Notes: generated from the letters alone by a model not told the origin. 64,000 nucleotides of DNA from Variovorax paradoxus (GCF_024734665.1 NZ_CP102931.1:2354001-2418000), one strand, 5' to 3'; numbered from the stretch's first letter, positions 52,840 through 62,536 are shown. Program-made: numbers and translations.

Positions 52840-54279
52840 TCAGCGGCCCGTTTCCTTCAGGTAGGTCTTGCGCGCCGCGAACGCCGTGTTCGCGAAGTCC
52901 GAGAACACACCGTCGATGCCGGCGCGGAAGTACGCCAGGTACTCGGCCGTCGGGTCGCCCTTGTAGATCCCGGCCAGGTACTTTGCCTCATTGCGGAAGG
53001 TATAGCTGTGCACGAACAGGCCGGCCTTGTGCGCATCGGCGATCAGGCTGGTGGGTTTGATGGTGTTCACGTCGGCCAGGCCCTTGTTGGGCGTGACGAA
53101 GGGCACGATGGTGTGGGCCATGACTTGCGGCTTCCACGGGCCGATGCCGTCGGCATAGGTCTTCACGTCGGCCAGGCCCGCAGGCGTGAGCATTTCGCCG
53201 AACCACTTGGGGTTGCCGGCCAGCGTCCAGCTGTAGGGGCGGCCGTCGACGAAGGTGTAGACGTCCTTGGTGACGTAGATCATCTCGCCAGTCTGGTAGT
53301 TGACGTCGTTGCCGTCCACCAGTTGCACGGCGCGAGCCTTCATGCCGGCCGAGCGCAGGTACTTCAGGCTCTCGGGCTCGAAGCTCTGCACGAAGATCGG
53401 CGCGTCCTTGCGGTTGAGATCGTTGAAATTCATGATCTTCAGCAGCGCGTCTTCCAGCGGATGGCTGCCCGCCGGGCCGCAGCCGTTGGCGATGGCCTGC
53501 GCGTTGTTCCAGATCGGGTTCTTGGTTTCCGGATACACGGTGAGCGTGCGGCCCGTGGAGGCGCTCTTTGCCTTGGCGATATCGATCACTTCCTGGAAGC
53601 TCAGGATCGGCAGCTTGCCGTTGAGGTCGGTGGGGCGCTGGTCCCGGGCGTCGTAGGTGGTGCCGCGAATCCACTGGCGCAGTTCGTCCATCGTGAAGTC
53701 GGTGATGGACCAGTCGTTGGTGTGGTCCTCGCCATCGACGATGAGCGACTTGAGCACCGACTTCGGATCGCTCGGATCGGTCAGGTCGCTCAGGTACTGG
53801 GCCGGGCCGTTGGCCTCGATGGCCGGGTACTTCACGTTGACCAGCACGCCCGGCACGGTGCGCTTGCGGCCCGCGACGGAGGTGTTGGTCGTGGCGACGT
53901 CGGCGATGTTGGTGTTGTCGCTGAGCCAGGGGTTGTGGCGCGCGACGAGCACGCAGTCCTTGGTGAGGTGCAGGTCGGTCTCGAGCGAATCGGCACCGGC
54001 ATCGGCCGCGGCTTCGTAGGCGACCTTGGTTTCTTCGGGGTACAGGCCTGGCAGGCCGCGATGGCCGATGACCAGGGGCACGGAGCCGTCGAGCGTGCCC
54101 AGCGGGGCGGGGGCAGGGGGAGCCGGGGCTGGTGCGGGCGCCGGTGCCGGCGGGAGGACCGGGAACGAGACACCTCCGTCGTTGCCGCCACCACAGGCGG
54201 CTATCACGAGGCAGCCACCGATGGCTGCGATGGCGGCGCGAACCGGCCGGGGCGCGGGTGCGGGGACGCTCTTTGTCAT
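52840..54279 (-). CDS. Glycerophosphodiester phosphodiesterase lipoprotein
   Basis: 479 residues with a lipobox (LVIAACGGG) and a long Pro/Ala linker (FPVLPPAPAPAPAPAPPAPAPLG). The GDPD domain begins LVIGHRGLPGLYPEETKVAYEAAADAGADSLETDLHLTKDCVLVARHNP (catalytic His-Arg and Glu-x-Asp), with a longer-than-usual insert, as in periplasmic GlpQ relatives. It cleaves glycerophosphodiesters to glycerol-3-phosphate and an alcohol outside the cytoplasm. This fits recovery of head groups together with the phospholipase C at 39.7 kb (separate operon). Confidence 0.9.
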   Translation of the reverse strand: MTKSVPAPAPRPVRAAIAAIGGCLVIAACGGGNDGGVSFPVLPPAPAPAPAPAPPAPAPLGTLDGSVPLVIGHRGLPGLYPEETKVAYEAAADAGADSLETDLHLTKDCVLVARHNPWLSDNTNIADVATTNTSVAGRKRTVPGVLVNVKYPAIEANGPAQYLSDLTDPSDPKSVLKSLIVDGEDHTNDWSITDFTMDELRQWIRGTTYDARDQRPTDLNGKLPILSFQEVIDIAKAKSASTGRTLTVYPETKNPIWNNAQAIANGCGPAGSHPLEDALLKIMNFNDLNRKDAPIFVQSFEPESLKYLRSAGMKARAVQLVDGNDVNYQTGEMIYVTKDVYTFVDGRPYSWTLAGNPKWFGEMLTPAGLADVKTYADGIGPWKPQVMAHTIVPFVTPNKGLADVNTIKPTSLIADAHKAGLFVHSYTFRNEAKYLAGIYKGDPTAEYLAYFRAGIDGVFSDFANTAFAARKTYLKETGR

Positions 54280-54387
54280 GTGCGGTCTTCGAGTGTTTGT
54301 TGAAAGAGAAACGAAAGCCGCCGGATGCTAGGTTTGCCCCATGACGGGACAGTGACCGGCGCTCGCTCCCCGAAGCCGCGCGCAGGC

Positions 54388-55158
54388 TCAGGGCCGCGTG
54401 CCCACCAGCACTGGCTGGAAGAATGCGCCGTCGATGCGCCGAACGTCCTGCAGCCCCGCTTCCCGCATGAGCTCGCACAGCCGCGTCGTCGATATGGCGT
54501 AGTAGCGCGAGCGCATCACGCGCGTGCTCACGGCATGCGTGGCGAGGTCTTCCGTGACGAAGAAGAAGCCAAGGTCGTAGTGCTCGCCCGTGCCCCCGTC
54601 ATCGAAATCCCAGACCTGGAACAGCACATGGCGCTGTCCGTTCTCCACGCGCGCGCCGTAGTGCTTCACGAGGTTGCTGCCGCGCTCTTCCTTCGCATAG
54701 TCGCGCACGCTGACGACGCAGCCGCCACCTGGGCGCAGGCAGGCGGTCATCTGGCGCAAGGCGGTCAGCAGGTCGGCGTCGGTCTGCAGATGCGGCATTG
54801 AGTTGTCGCAGGACATGACGACGTCGAAGCCGCCGCCGTGATGTGTGTGCGCCTCGCGCATGTCGCACACCGAGAAAGCGATGTCGAGGCCGCGCAGTTT
54901 CGCTTCATGCCGCGCGCGTTCGATCTCGTTGGCCGACAGGTCGGAGGCCGTCACCGTGCGGCCGAGCGCCGCAAGCCCGAGCGTTTGCGTGCCGATGCCG
55001 CACGACACATCGAGCACCTTGCGATGCGCGCCACCACCGGGCCATTCGGCCTCGATGAGTTGCGAGAGCTTGTCGCCCTGCAGGCGGATGCTCTCGCTCC
55101 AGTCCGGATAGATCAGGTGATAGAGCGGCGCGAGCTCGTCGTAGAAATCGTCGGTCAT
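54388..55158 (-). CDS. Class I SAM-dependent methyltransferase
   Basis: 256 residues: DDFYDELAPLYHLIYPDW at the start, the SAM loop KVLDVSCGIGTQTLGLAALGRTVTASDLSANEIERA (about 50-85), and CDMREAHTH, SCDNSMPHLQTD as the next strands. This is the methyltransferase 11/25 group (glycine- or phosphatidylethanolamine-type small-molecule methylation cannot be separated). It starts 5 bases after the IlvD-type gene's stop, so the two are co-transcribed. Cytosolic. Confidence 0.85.
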   Translation of the reverse strand: MTDDFYDELAPLYHLIYPDWSESIRLQGDKLSQLIEAEWPGGGAHRKVLDVSCGIGTQTLGLAALGRTVTASDLSANEIERARHEAKLRGLDIAFSVCDMREAHTHHGGGFDVVMSCDNSMPHLQTDADLLTALRQMTACLRPGGGCVVSVRDYAKEERGSNLVKHYGARVENGQRHVLFQVWDFDDGGTGEHYDLGFFFVTEDLATHAVSTRVMRSRYYAISTTRLCELMREAGLQDVRRIDGAFFQPVLVGTRP

Positions 55159-55163
55159 GCGCT

Positions 55164-56918
55164 TTATCGTGGCACCTTGCCCACGGTGTTCGGCGCCCGG
55201 AGAAAGTCGAAGTCCACGCCCTTGTCGGCCTGCATCACGGTCTGCAGGAACAGCTTCTTGTAGCCGCGCTCGGCGGTGGGTTCGACCACCGTCGTTTCCT
55301 TCGCGCGGCGCGCCAGTTCTTCGTCCGTCACCAGCAGTGAGATCTCGCGCTTGGCCACGCTGAGCCTGATGCGGTCGCCGCTGCGCACATACGCCAGAGG
55401 CCCGCCGATGGCCGACTCGGGCGTCACGTGCAGCACGATGGTGCCGAAAGCCGTGCCGCTCATGCGACCGTCGGAGATGCGCACGATGTCTTTCACGCCG
55501 GCACGCGCGAGCTTGCGTGGAATCGGAATGTAGCCCGCCTCGGGCATGCCCGGCGCGCCCTTGGGCCCGATGTTCTTGAGCACCAGCACGTCTTGCGGCG
55601 TGACGTCGAGCGCGTCGCTGTCGATGCGCTGCACCAGGTCTTCAGCGTTCTCGAAGACCACGGCGCGGCCCTCGTGCTCCATCAGCGCCGGGTCGGCGGC
55701 CGATTGTTTGATGATCGCGCCGCCCGGCGCCAGGTTGCCCCACAGCACCGCGATGCCGCCCTGCGGATAGATCGGCTGGCTGGCGGGCCGCACCACGTCC
55801 TGCCTGAAGCCCGGCCCGGCGCGCTCGATTTCTTCGCCCAGCGTGCGGCCCGTGACCGTGAGCGCATCGAGGTGCAGCAGCGGCTTGAGTTCGCGTAGCA
55901 GCGTGGCCATGCCACCAGCGGCGTGGAAGTCTTCCATGTAGTGCTGGCCTGAGGGCTTCAGGTCGAGCAGCACCGGCGTCTCGCGGCCCATGCGGTCGAG
56001 CGCGAGCAGGTCGATGTCCAGGCCCATGCGGCCGGCGATGGCTGCGAGGTGCACGATGCCGTTGGTCGAGCCGCCGATGGCCAGCAGCACGCGCATCGCG
56101 TTCTCGAAGGCGGCGGGGGTCAGCACCTTGTCGATGGTGAGGCGGTCGCGCGCGATCTGCACGGCTTGCGCGCCGGTCTGCTCTGCGATGCGGATGCGGT
56201 CGGCCGTCACAGCGGGTGGCGAGGCGCCGCCCGGCATCGTCATGCCCAGCGCCTCGGCAATGCAGGCCATGGTGCTGGCCGTGCCCATCACCGAGCAGGT
56301 GCCCACGCTCGCGACCAGCTGGTTGTTGACGTCTGCGGCTTCCTCGGCGTCGATCTCGCCCGCGCGGTACCTGCCCCAGTAGCGCCGGCAGTCGGTGCAG
56401 GCGCCCACGCGTTCGCCGCGATGGCTGCCCGTGAGCATCGAGCCGGTGATGAGCTGGATCGACGGCAGGCCCGCGGAGGCTGCGCCCATGAGCTGCGCCG
56501 GCACGGTCTTGTCGCAGCCGCCGATGAGCACCACGGCGTCCATGGGCTGCGCGCGCACCATCTCCTCGGTGTCCATCGACATCAGGTTGCGCAGGTACAT
56601 GCTGGTCGGCGCGGCGAAGCTTTCGTGCACCGAGATGGTCGGAAAGTCCATCGGCAGGCCGCCCGCGAGCATCACGCCGCGCTTGACGGCCTCGATGAGC
56701 TGCGGCGCGTTGCCGTGGCAGGGGTTGTAGGCGCTGCCGGTGTTGGCGATGCCGACCACGGGGCGGTCGAGCGCCGCATCGGTATAGCCCGCGCCCTTGA
56801 TGAAGGCCTTGCGCAGGAAGAGCGAGAAGCCGCGGTCGCCGTAGCTGGTCAGGCCCTTGCGCATGCCCGCGTTGCTGTTGTCGGTGTTGTCGTCGGGCTC
56901 GAAGGGGGATTCGGACAT
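55164..56918 (-). CDS. IlvD/Edd-family dehydratase (sugar-acid type)
   Basis: 584 residues with the complete iron-sulfur dehydratase fold: GIANTGSAYNPCHGN (Cys ligand), IGGCDKTVPAQLMGAASAG (Cys), CTDCRRYWGRYRAGEI, GTCSVMGTASTM (Cys), and the C-terminal SDGRMSGTAFGTIVLHVTPES. Dihydroxyacid dehydratase and L-arabinonate/xylonate dehydratase share these motifs. The N-terminal GMRKGLTSYGDRGFSLFLRKAFIKGAGY is of the sugar-acid type rather than IlvD proper, so a non-branched-chain substrate is likely. A [2Fe-2S] or [4Fe-4S] cluster is expected. Confidence 0.88.
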   Translation of the reverse strand: MSESPFEPDDNTDNSNAGMRKGLTSYGDRGFSLFLRKAFIKGAGYTDAALDRPVVGIANTGSAYNPCHGNAPQLIEAVKRGVMLAGGLPMDFPTISVHESFAAPTSMYLRNLMSMDTEEMVRAQPMDAVVLIGGCDKTVPAQLMGAASAGLPSIQLITGSMLTGSHRGERVGACTDCRRYWGRYRAGEIDAEEAADVNNQLVASVGTCSVMGTASTMACIAEALGMTMPGGASPPAVTADRIRIAEQTGAQAVQIARDRLTIDKVLTPAAFENAMRVLLAIGGSTNGIVHLAAIAGRMGLDIDLLALDRMGRETPVLLDLKPSGQHYMEDFHAAGGMATLLRELKPLLHLDALTVTGRTLGEEIERAGPGFRQDVVRPASQPIYPQGGIAVLWGNLAPGGAIIKQSAADPALMEHEGRAVVFENAEDLVQRIDSDALDVTPQDVLVLKNIGPKGAPGMPEAGYIPIPRKLARAGVKDIVRISDGRMSGTAFGTIVLHVTPESAIGGPLAYVRSGDRIRLSVAKREISLLVTDEELARRAKETTVVEPTAERGYKKLFLQTVMQADKGVDFDFLRAPNTVGKVPR

Positions 56919-56984
56919 CGGGCGTGGGTTTGTTGTTCGTCGGAACTGGTATTTGACTCGCTGACAGCTTTTCTGGCTTTTCTT

Positions 56985-57104
56985 TCAGCGCGCGCCTTCG
57001 GCCAGTCCGGCCGCGCGGTGGATCGCGCCGTCCACTCCGCCGCCGCCGAGCAGCGATGAGTTGGCGGCGTTGACGATGGCGTCGACTCGAAGGGTGGTCG
57101 TCAT
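56985..57104 (-). pseudogene. N-terminal remnant of a macrodomain protein
   Basis: The 39-codon frame reads [38 protein letters not shown], which is the ADP-ribose-binding front of a macrodomain (the [18 protein letters not shown] loop is exact). A full domain needs about 170 residues; here a stop follows after the first helix. The rest of the gene is not found nearby, and the next sequence is the IlvD-type dehydratase leader. It is almost surely a truncated remnant, though its open frame has been preserved. Confidence 0.75.
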
Positions 57105-57284
57105 GGTGCGGTGGCTCGGGGCTGGCATCGTAGGCGCGCGGGCCGGAGTCGGGCAAACCCGCTTTCGATGTTTGTTGCAAATATTTACGATTCCCGGGTC
57201 GGGCGCATTTTGCCCGGCGTCCGCCGGCTGCCATGGCGTCGATCTTGCATACGGCCGGACTGTTCTCAACCCGAGGGAGAGTCG

Positions 57285-58274
57285 ATGAAAAGCTTGTTGC
57301 CATGGCACCGCGCCGGTGTTCTTTGCATGGCGCTCGCAGGGGCGATGTCCGCCCATGCGCAGGTGCTGCAGTTCAAGTGGGGGCATATCTACGAGCCCAC
57401 GAGCATCTTCCACCAGCAGGCCGAGCTGGCGGCGCGCAAGATCGCCGAGCAATCCGACGGCAAGATCAAGATCGAGGTGGTGCCGTCTTCCAAGCTGGGG
57501 CAGGAGGGCGACTTTCCGCTGATGCTGGCGAACGACTCGGTGCAGATCGCCTACGTCGGGCAGGCCACGCTGGCCGAGGGCTATCCGCCGCTGAGCCTGG
57601 GGAGCTATCCCTTTGCTTTCAAAGACCTCGACCACATGCGCAAGTACCTGGCGAGCCCGCTGCTGGCCGACCTGATGAAGGGCTACAACGAAAGAAGCGG
57701 CAACCGCATGGTGGCCTCCGTGTACTACGGCGCGCGCCAGGTCACGTCGTCCAAGCCGCTGGCCAAGCCCGAAGACTTCCGCGACCTGCGCCTGTACGTG
57801 CCCGCTGCCGCGGCCTACCAGCTGTTTGCCACCGCGCTCGACGCCAAGCCGGTGACGCTGCCCTTCATGAGCCTCTACAGCTCGCTCAAGAAGAACGAGG
57901 TGGAGGCGCAGGAAAACCCGCTGGACATCGTCAAGTCGAAGAAGCTCTACGAAGTGCAGAAGTACGTGCTGCTGACGGCGCACGTCTACGACACGCTGGG
58001 CATCGTCATCGGCAAGGCGGCCTGGGCCAGGCTCGCGCCGCCGCAGCAGGCGATGGTGGAGAAGGTGCTCGTGGAAACCGCGAAGTGGACCAACGTCGGC
58101 GTGATCGCCGGCGAACTCGAAGACGAGAAATTCCTGCGCGACAAGGGCATGACCGTGGCGCCGGTCAATCGGCAGCTGTTCCTGGAGCGGATCGTCAAGC
58201 GCTCGACGCCCGAGCAGGCGGGGGCGCGGCCGGGTGACTACGCAAAGCTGCAGGCGCTGGCAGGGGCGAATTAA
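57285..58274 (+). CDS. TRAP-type dicarboxylate transporter receptor (DctP)
   Basis: 329 residues with a signal peptide ([17 protein letters not shown], cleaved before QVLQFKW), then the DctP-type periplasmic fold: [51 protein letters not shown], and the TRAP Arg-containing core [11 protein letters not shown] followed by [12 protein letters not shown]. It binds a carboxylate for a TRAP importer. The DctQ and DctM membrane parts are not nearby, so it is an orphan receptor or uses a distant pair. The start follows CGAGGGAGAG. Confidence 0.88.
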   Translation: MKSLLPWHRAGVLCMALAGAMSAHAQVLQFKWGHIYEPTSIFHQQAELAARKIAEQSDGKIKIEVVPSSKLGQEGDFPLMLANDSVQIAYVGQATLAEGYPPLSLGSYPFAFKDLDHMRKYLASPLLADLMKGYNERSGNRMVASVYYGARQVTSSKPLAKPEDFRDLRLYVPAAAAYQLFATALDAKPVTLPFMSLYSSLKKNEVEAQENPLDIVKSKKLYEVQKYVLLTAHVYDTLGIVIGKAAWARLAPPQQAMVEKVLVETAKWTNVGVIAGELEDEKFLRDKGMTVAPVNRQLFLERIVKRSTPEQAGARPGDYAKLQALAGAN

Positions 58275-59680
58275 GGCGCTTCGAAAGCGCGCAGCAACGC
58301 CTGCGACAGGTCGGCCACGAGCGCTTCGCGCTGCGGCGAGGGGCGCCAGAAACTGCGCGTTGCGATGCCGCTGGCTTCCCACTCGGGATGGTTGCGCGCC
58401 GGCTGCACGCCACGCACGGCAGCTGCTGCGGCTCGCGTGGGAGCGTCGCCGTCCTCGGGCGACTCGGCGGCGATGCGCTGCGTGGCCGCATGGCCGCGCT
58501 GCTCCAGCGCCTGCGTGAGCTTCAACTGCCACGCGACCAGCGTGAACAGCACACCGTCTTCCACGGTGAGTTCGTGCACGTCGCGCAGCTTGTTGGCCAG
58601 CTTGCGGCCGAGCGGCCCCCAGCCCTGCGACACCGCACCGCCGATGGCGCCACCCAGCGCCGCGCCCGCGCCTAGCGAGATGCCGGCCACGGCCAGGTCG
58701 GCCACCACACCCACTGCCGCGCCGATGACCGCGCCCTTGCCGAGGCGCAGGCCCGCGTCCTTCATGGCCTCGGGGCTGAAGAAGTCGAGCGTCCAGCGGC
58801 CTTCGATCATTGGCAGCGGGGCTTCGTCGGCGTCGCCCTGGCGAAAGCCGTAGAGCGCGAGCAGATCGTCGGTGCAGCGCTGGGCTTTGTCGAACACGGC
58901 CTTCTGAAGCGCGGCGACGAGCGCCTGGCGGCGCGCGGTGTCAGCGAACTCGGTGGACAACACCGTGCGGCGCACCGCGGCGGCATCGACCAGCAGGGCG
59001 GCGATGCGCGTGCAGGCGAACTGGCGGCGCTGCACCGCTTCATCGGCCAGTGCATCGACCACTCCGCGCAGCAGATCGCGGCGTTCGCGCAGCAGCGTGG
59101 CGAGGTCGTTGTACAGGTCCTGCTCGGCGCCGACGAAAGGGGCCGCGGCATCGAAGCGCACCTGCACATGCAGGCCGTAGGCCGAGAGCAGCTCCTTCCA
59201 CGCCGGCTCACGGCTGGCGGCATCGCGCACGAAATTCAGCACCGGCAGTACGGGGCGCGCGCAGGAGTTGAGCAGCTCGATCTCGTCGCGGAACTTGGGC
59301 AGCACTGGCTCGCGCACGTCGATGACGAGAAAGGCCGCGTCGATGTCGAGCATGGTGCGCAGTACCTTGGCCTCCTGCTCGAACACGCCATGGGCCTCGG
59401 GGCCCTGCAGAAACTGGCGGATGCGGTCGGGTGGCGTCGCCTGCGCATCGAAGCCGGCAAGGTGCTCGCGCAATGCCACGGCGTCTTCGAGGCCCGGCGT
59501 GTCGAAGAAGCGCACGGCGGTTTCGCCGTTGACGTCGAGGTCGACCGATTCGACATGGCGCGTGGTGCCGGGGCGCTGCGACACCTCGCCGAAGCCGATG
59601 CGCCGCGTGAGCGTGCGCAGCAGCGAGGTCTTGCCCGCGTTGGTGTGCCCGACGACGGCGATGCGGATGGGTTGCGTCAT
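58271..59680 (-). CDS. GTPase with DUF3482 (membrane-associated)
   Basis: 469 residues. N-terminal G domain: P-loop GHTNAGKTS (residues 11-19), GTTRHVES (G2), FDTPGLED (DxxG), and NFVRD (possible G4, in place of NKxD). It is followed by DUF3482, which includes a Gly/Ala-rich hydrophobic hairpin ([42 protein letters not shown], about 345-385) that may contact the membrane. The start overlaps the stop of the upstream DUF2868 gene by 4 bases. The pair is conserved in proteobacteria but not characterised. Confidence 0.88.
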   Translation of the reverse strand: MTQPIRIAVVGHTNAGKTSLLRTLTRRIGFGEVSQRPGTTRHVESVDLDVNGETAVRFFDTPGLEDAVALREHLAGFDAQATPPDRIRQFLQGPEAHGVFEQEAKVLRTMLDIDAAFLVIDVREPVLPKFRDEIELLNSCARPVLPVLNFVRDAASREPAWKELLSAYGLHVQVRFDAAAPFVGAEQDLYNDLATLLRERRDLLRGVVDALADEAVQRRQFACTRIAALLVDAAAVRRTVLSTEFADTARRQALVAALQKAVFDKAQRCTDDLLALYGFRQGDADEAPLPMIEGRWTLDFFSPEAMKDAGLRLGKGAVIGAAVGVVADLAVAGISLGAGAALGGAIGGAVSQGWGPLGRKLANKLRDVHELTVEDGVLFTLVAWQLKLTQALEQRGHAATQRIAAESPEDGDAPTRAAAAAVRGVQPARNHPEWEASGIATRSFWRPSPQREALVADLSQALLRAFEAP

Positions 59681-61074
59681 GGAACGATGGCGCTTTCTGG
59701 CAGGGCGATGTCCAGGCGGTCGCTGGCGGTGATGCGTTCCAGGCCGGTGTCGCGCAGCCAGTCGAGCCAACGCTGCGTGGCGCTCGCGCCGGGCGCGTCG
59801 GCCAGCCACAGGCGGCATTCGCCGCAATGCGCCAGCACTTCGCGCAGGAAGCGCTCGGTGCCGCGGTCGGGGCTCGATGCGGCGTGGCACACCAGCAGCA
59901 CCGTGCGTGGATGGGTATGGGTCAACTGGTCGAGCAAGGCGCGGCGCGCAGGGGCGCTGCCGTCGATGCGCTGCACCTGCGTTGCGATACCGGTGGGCAG
60001 GGCGGCTGGAGGCCAGAGCATGTCGGGCGGCAGTTCGAAGCCGACGACGAAGAGGGCGTCTTGCAGTTCCGAGGCCGGCAGGCCCGCGGGCACGGCGCCG
60101 CGCGTGCGGCCCGGATCGGCATCGACGATGGCCGTAGGCGCCAACGCGGCGAAGCGGGCCAGCAGCTTGCGGTAGTAGGGCTCGCGCCAGTCGGGCTGCA
60201 GCGCCTTGCGGCGGCGCTTCCAGACGAAGGCGCTAAGCAGCACGAGCGCGACGCGCGGCAGCAGCCCGTAGACGACGATGCAGCCGGTCAGCCACAGCGC
60301 CCATGTGCGCTGGCCTGCGGCGCCAGGGGCAGCGGCCAGTACGGTGGCGGCATCGGGCACAGGAAAGCCGAGCTTCGCAGGCGCCCAGCCCAGCATCTGC
60401 ACCGCGCGCACGAAGAAGTCCGGGTCAAGAATGGTCGTCTCCCAGCTCAGCGTGTAGCTGCGAAACGCGAGCGCGAACAGCATCGCGGCCAGCACCACCG
60501 CAAACGACAGCGACCAGATGCCGTGGCTCACCAGCCCGAAGGCCCACGGCAGCAGCTTCGCGCGAGACAGTAGCCCCGTGGCCGCGCGCATCAGCACTGG
60601 CGCCTGACCGCGCTTGCCGCCCGCCACCCGCGCGGTGAGCGACAGCCAGATCCAGCCGAGCGATGCCGTATTGAACGAGCCGAGCGGCATCCACAGGCCC
60701 GCGAGCCACAGCAGCAGCGTGAGCGCGTGCAGCCCCAGCAGGCTCACGAGCGCGACGATCACATTGATGTGGCGCTCGCCGCCGCCGACCACGTTGCCCG
60801 CCAGCCCGAGACCGGCCATGACGATCAGCGCCACCAGCGCGAGCAGCACCCACGGCGCCCACTGCCGGGCGCGTGCGAGTTCAGGCTGCAGGCCGATGCG
60901 CTCGCCGAGCTGTAGCGCGCGTTCGGTGACTTGCCCGTGGGCATCGGCTGTGCGCGACGCTGCGGTGCGCAGGGCTTGTGCGTCGTCGAGCGGGCCGTTC
61001 TGTTCGGTCCATCGGATCGCCTCGGTGATCACCGCATCCGGAAAAGCAGATTCGCGCAGCGCGGTGTTGGTCAA
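59677..61074 (-). CDS. DUF2868 multi-pass membrane protein
   Basis: 465 residues. The N-terminal part (1-60) is polar and helical; the middle has several membrane segments (WVLLALVALIVMAGLGLAGNVVGG, VALVSLLGLHALTLLLWLAGLWMPLG, HGIWSLSFAVVLAAMLFALAF); the C-terminal third is soluble (residues about 320-465), with a VGFELPP motif and a repeated HTHPRTVLLVCHAASSPDRGTERFL stretch. It belongs to DUF2868 and is always seen next to the DUF3482 GTPase, which follows with a 4-base overlap, so they probably act as one membrane-GTPase system. Confidence 0.85.
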   Translation of the reverse strand: MTNTALRESAFPDAVITEAIRWTEQNGPLDDAQALRTAASRTADAHGQVTERALQLGERIGLQPELARARQWAPWVLLALVALIVMAGLGLAGNVVGGGERHINVIVALVSLLGLHALTLLLWLAGLWMPLGSFNTASLGWIWLSLTARVAGGKRGQAPVLMRAATGLLSRAKLLPWAFGLVSHGIWSLSFAVVLAAMLFALAFRSYTLSWETTILDPDFFVRAVQMLGWAPAKLGFPVPDAATVLAAAPGAAGQRTWALWLTGCIVVYGLLPRVALVLLSAFVWKRRRKALQPDWREPYYRKLLARFAALAPTAIVDADPGRTRGAVPAGLPASELQDALFVVGFELPPDMLWPPAALPTGIATQVQRIDGSAPARRALLDQLTHTHPRTVLLVCHAASSPDRGTERFLREVLAHCGECRLWLADAPGASATQRWLDWLRDTGLERITASDRLDIALPESAIVP

Positions 61075-61167
61075 CAGGGTCCCTTCGCAGCCAATCGGTC
61101 AATGAGGCCCCGCATGGCGCCGGGGCGCGCAAATTATGCCCGGCAAGCTTCGGGCGGCCACGACGAG

Positions 61168-61193
61168 AAACGGGGCCGCAAGCGGCCCCGTTC
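61168..61193 (-). terminator. Hairpin terminator of the small membrane peptide gene
   Basis: AACGGGGCCGC / GCGGCCCCGTT, 11-bp perfect stem with a 2-base loop; on the minus strand it is followed by TCTCG after TT. The T run is short. Confidence 0.6.
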
Positions 61194-61228
61194 TGCATGG
61201 TGCGGAGGTCGTTGGTGCGTGCCCGGTC

Positions 61229-61303
61229 TCAGCGAAGGCCGAAGAACGAAAGCACGGCTACGACTACCACGACCAGACCGACGATGTAGATGATGGAATT
61301 CAC
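61229..61303 (-). CDS. Small membrane peptide (24 residues)
   Basis: The frame GTG-AAT-TCC encodes MNSIIYIVGLVVVVVAVLSFFGLR, a single hydrophobic segment. An AGAGGAG ribosome site lies seven bases before the GTG, and a hairpin follows the stop. Peptides with the same build (a short N terminus, one Val-rich helix, a Gly-Leu-Arg end) recur in many Burkholderiales genomes as uncharacterised small membrane proteins. It is short enough to be missed by automatic calling. Confidence 0.65.
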   Translation of the reverse strand: MNSIIYIVGLVVVVVAVLSFFGLR

Positions 61304-61425
61304 GCGAAGACTCCTCTGGGTTGAAGATGAGTCCAGCATTGCGCCGCGTTTGCGGCATCACTGTCGGCAGGGGGCGGCGTGCGATGTAGGCGCGTGCGAA
61401 GCATCGGCCCACGACATGTCCCGCA

Positions 61426-62028
61426 TCAGCGCTTCCTGACCGGGCTGAGCGCTCGCTCGAGCAGCCACAGCATCGCCGTGCGGGTTTCCTCTACGTCCGC
61501 GCCTGCGTCGATGGCCAGCGCGGCCCGGTCGAAGGCCGCCGCGAGCAGCGGGGTCAGGGCGTCGAGCGACGCCTCGCCCTTGCCCAGGCCGGCGCGCTCC
61601 AGCCCCTGTCGCAGCGACTTCGCCGAGGTCGCGTCGTCCATGGCCATGACTTCGGCCATGCCCAGCACCGCCGGCCCGTCGATCAGCAGCAGCCGCGTGC
61701 GGCCCGGCGCCGTCATCGCGTTCAGATAGGCCTTGCTGCCTTCGAGCAGCGCCTCGCGCGGCGAGAGCTGCTCGGGCGTGGCCGCCTCGATGTCGGCGGC
61801 CACGGCTTCGCCTTCGCGCAGCAGCACTTGGCGGAACAGGTCGCGCTTGTCGACGAAGTGGTGGTACAGCGCGCCTCGGGTGATGCCGGCGGCCGTCGCA
61901 ATCTCCGGCGTCGAGGTGTCGCCGTAGCCCTTGCCGACGAAGAGCGCGCGCGCGGCCTCGATCAGCGCAAGGCGCGTGGTTTCCGTGCGTTCACGGTTGG
62001 TTCGGGCTGGAGTGGGTGAATCGGCCAT
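61426..62028 (-). CDS. TetR-family transcriptional repressor
   Basis: 200 residues: helix-turn-helix about 15-62 (TRLALIEAARALFVGKGYGDTSTPEIATAAGITRGALYHHFVDKRDLFRQVLLREGE) and a TetR_C-type ligand domain. It is divergent from a VOC-family gene, with two near-identical 21-bp operators in the gap; the first abuts its ATG. It probably represses itself and the VOC protein in response to a small molecule. Confidence 0.93.
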   Translation of the reverse strand: MADSPTPARTNRERTETTRLALIEAARALFVGKGYGDTSTPEIATAAGITRGALYHHFVDKRDLFRQVLLREGEAVAADIEAATPEQLSPREALLEGSKAYLNAMTAPGRTRLLLIDGPAVLGMAEVMAMDDATSAKSLRQGLERAGLGKGEASLDALTPLLAAAFDRAALAIDAGADVEETRTAMLWLLERALSPVRKR

Positions 62029-62084
62029 TTACATACAGTCTGTCTGTAAGTTATATTCAAAATTTACATGCAGCCTGTATGTTA
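62029..62084. promoter_or_regulatory. Two 21-bp TetR operators
   Basis: Sites at 62029-62049 and 62064-62084 share TTACAT.CAG.CTGT.TGT.A and are imperfect palindromes, centres 35 bp apart. The first starts one base after the TetR start codon; the second overlaps the upstream region of the VOC gene. Confidence 0.85.
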
Positions 62085-62100
62085 AATGAAAGGATCCATC

Positions 62101-62529
62101 GTGAAAGTGACGAGCTACTACCCCGTTCTCATGACCAACGACGTCGCGGGAACGGCGAACTTCTACCAGGCGCACTTCGGCTTCACGCCACTGTTCACGA
62201 GCGACTGGTATGTGCACCTGCAACTGGCGGACGAGCCCTCGGTGAATCTCGCCGTGCTCGACGGCCGGCATGAAACCATTCCGGCCGCCGCGCGCGGGCA
62301 GGTGGCTGGCGGCACGCTCTTGAACTTCGAGGTGGACGACCCCGACGCGGTGCACGACCGGCTGAAGGCCGCCGGCCTGCCGATCCTTCTGCCGCTGCGC
62401 GACGAGGCGTTCGGCCAGCGCCACTTCATCACGCGCGACCCGAACGGCGTGCTGATCGACATCATCAAGCCGATCCCGCCGAGCGGGGAGTTCGTTGCGC
62501 AGTACGAGGCCGGCGCGCTGCCGACCTGA
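62101..62529 (+). CDS. VOC-family resistance/glyoxalase-like protein
   Basis: 142 residues, one VOC domain: [53 protein letters not shown] and [18 protein letters not shown], typical of the glyoxalase/bleomycin-resistance fold. The GTG start (KVTSYY) is preferred to ATG at 62086 because AAAGGATCC lies at the right distance upstream. It is controlled by the divergent TetR gene through two operators, so it is likely induced by the compound it binds. Confidence 0.88.
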   Translation: MKVTSYYPVLMTNDVAGTANFYQAHFGFTPLFTSDWYVHLQLADEPSVNLAVLDGRHETIPAAARGQVAGGTLLNFEVDDPDAVHDRLKAAGLPILLPLRDEAFGQRHFITRDPNGVLIDIIKPIPPSGEFVAQYEAGALPT

Positions 62530-62536
62530 TGGTGGA

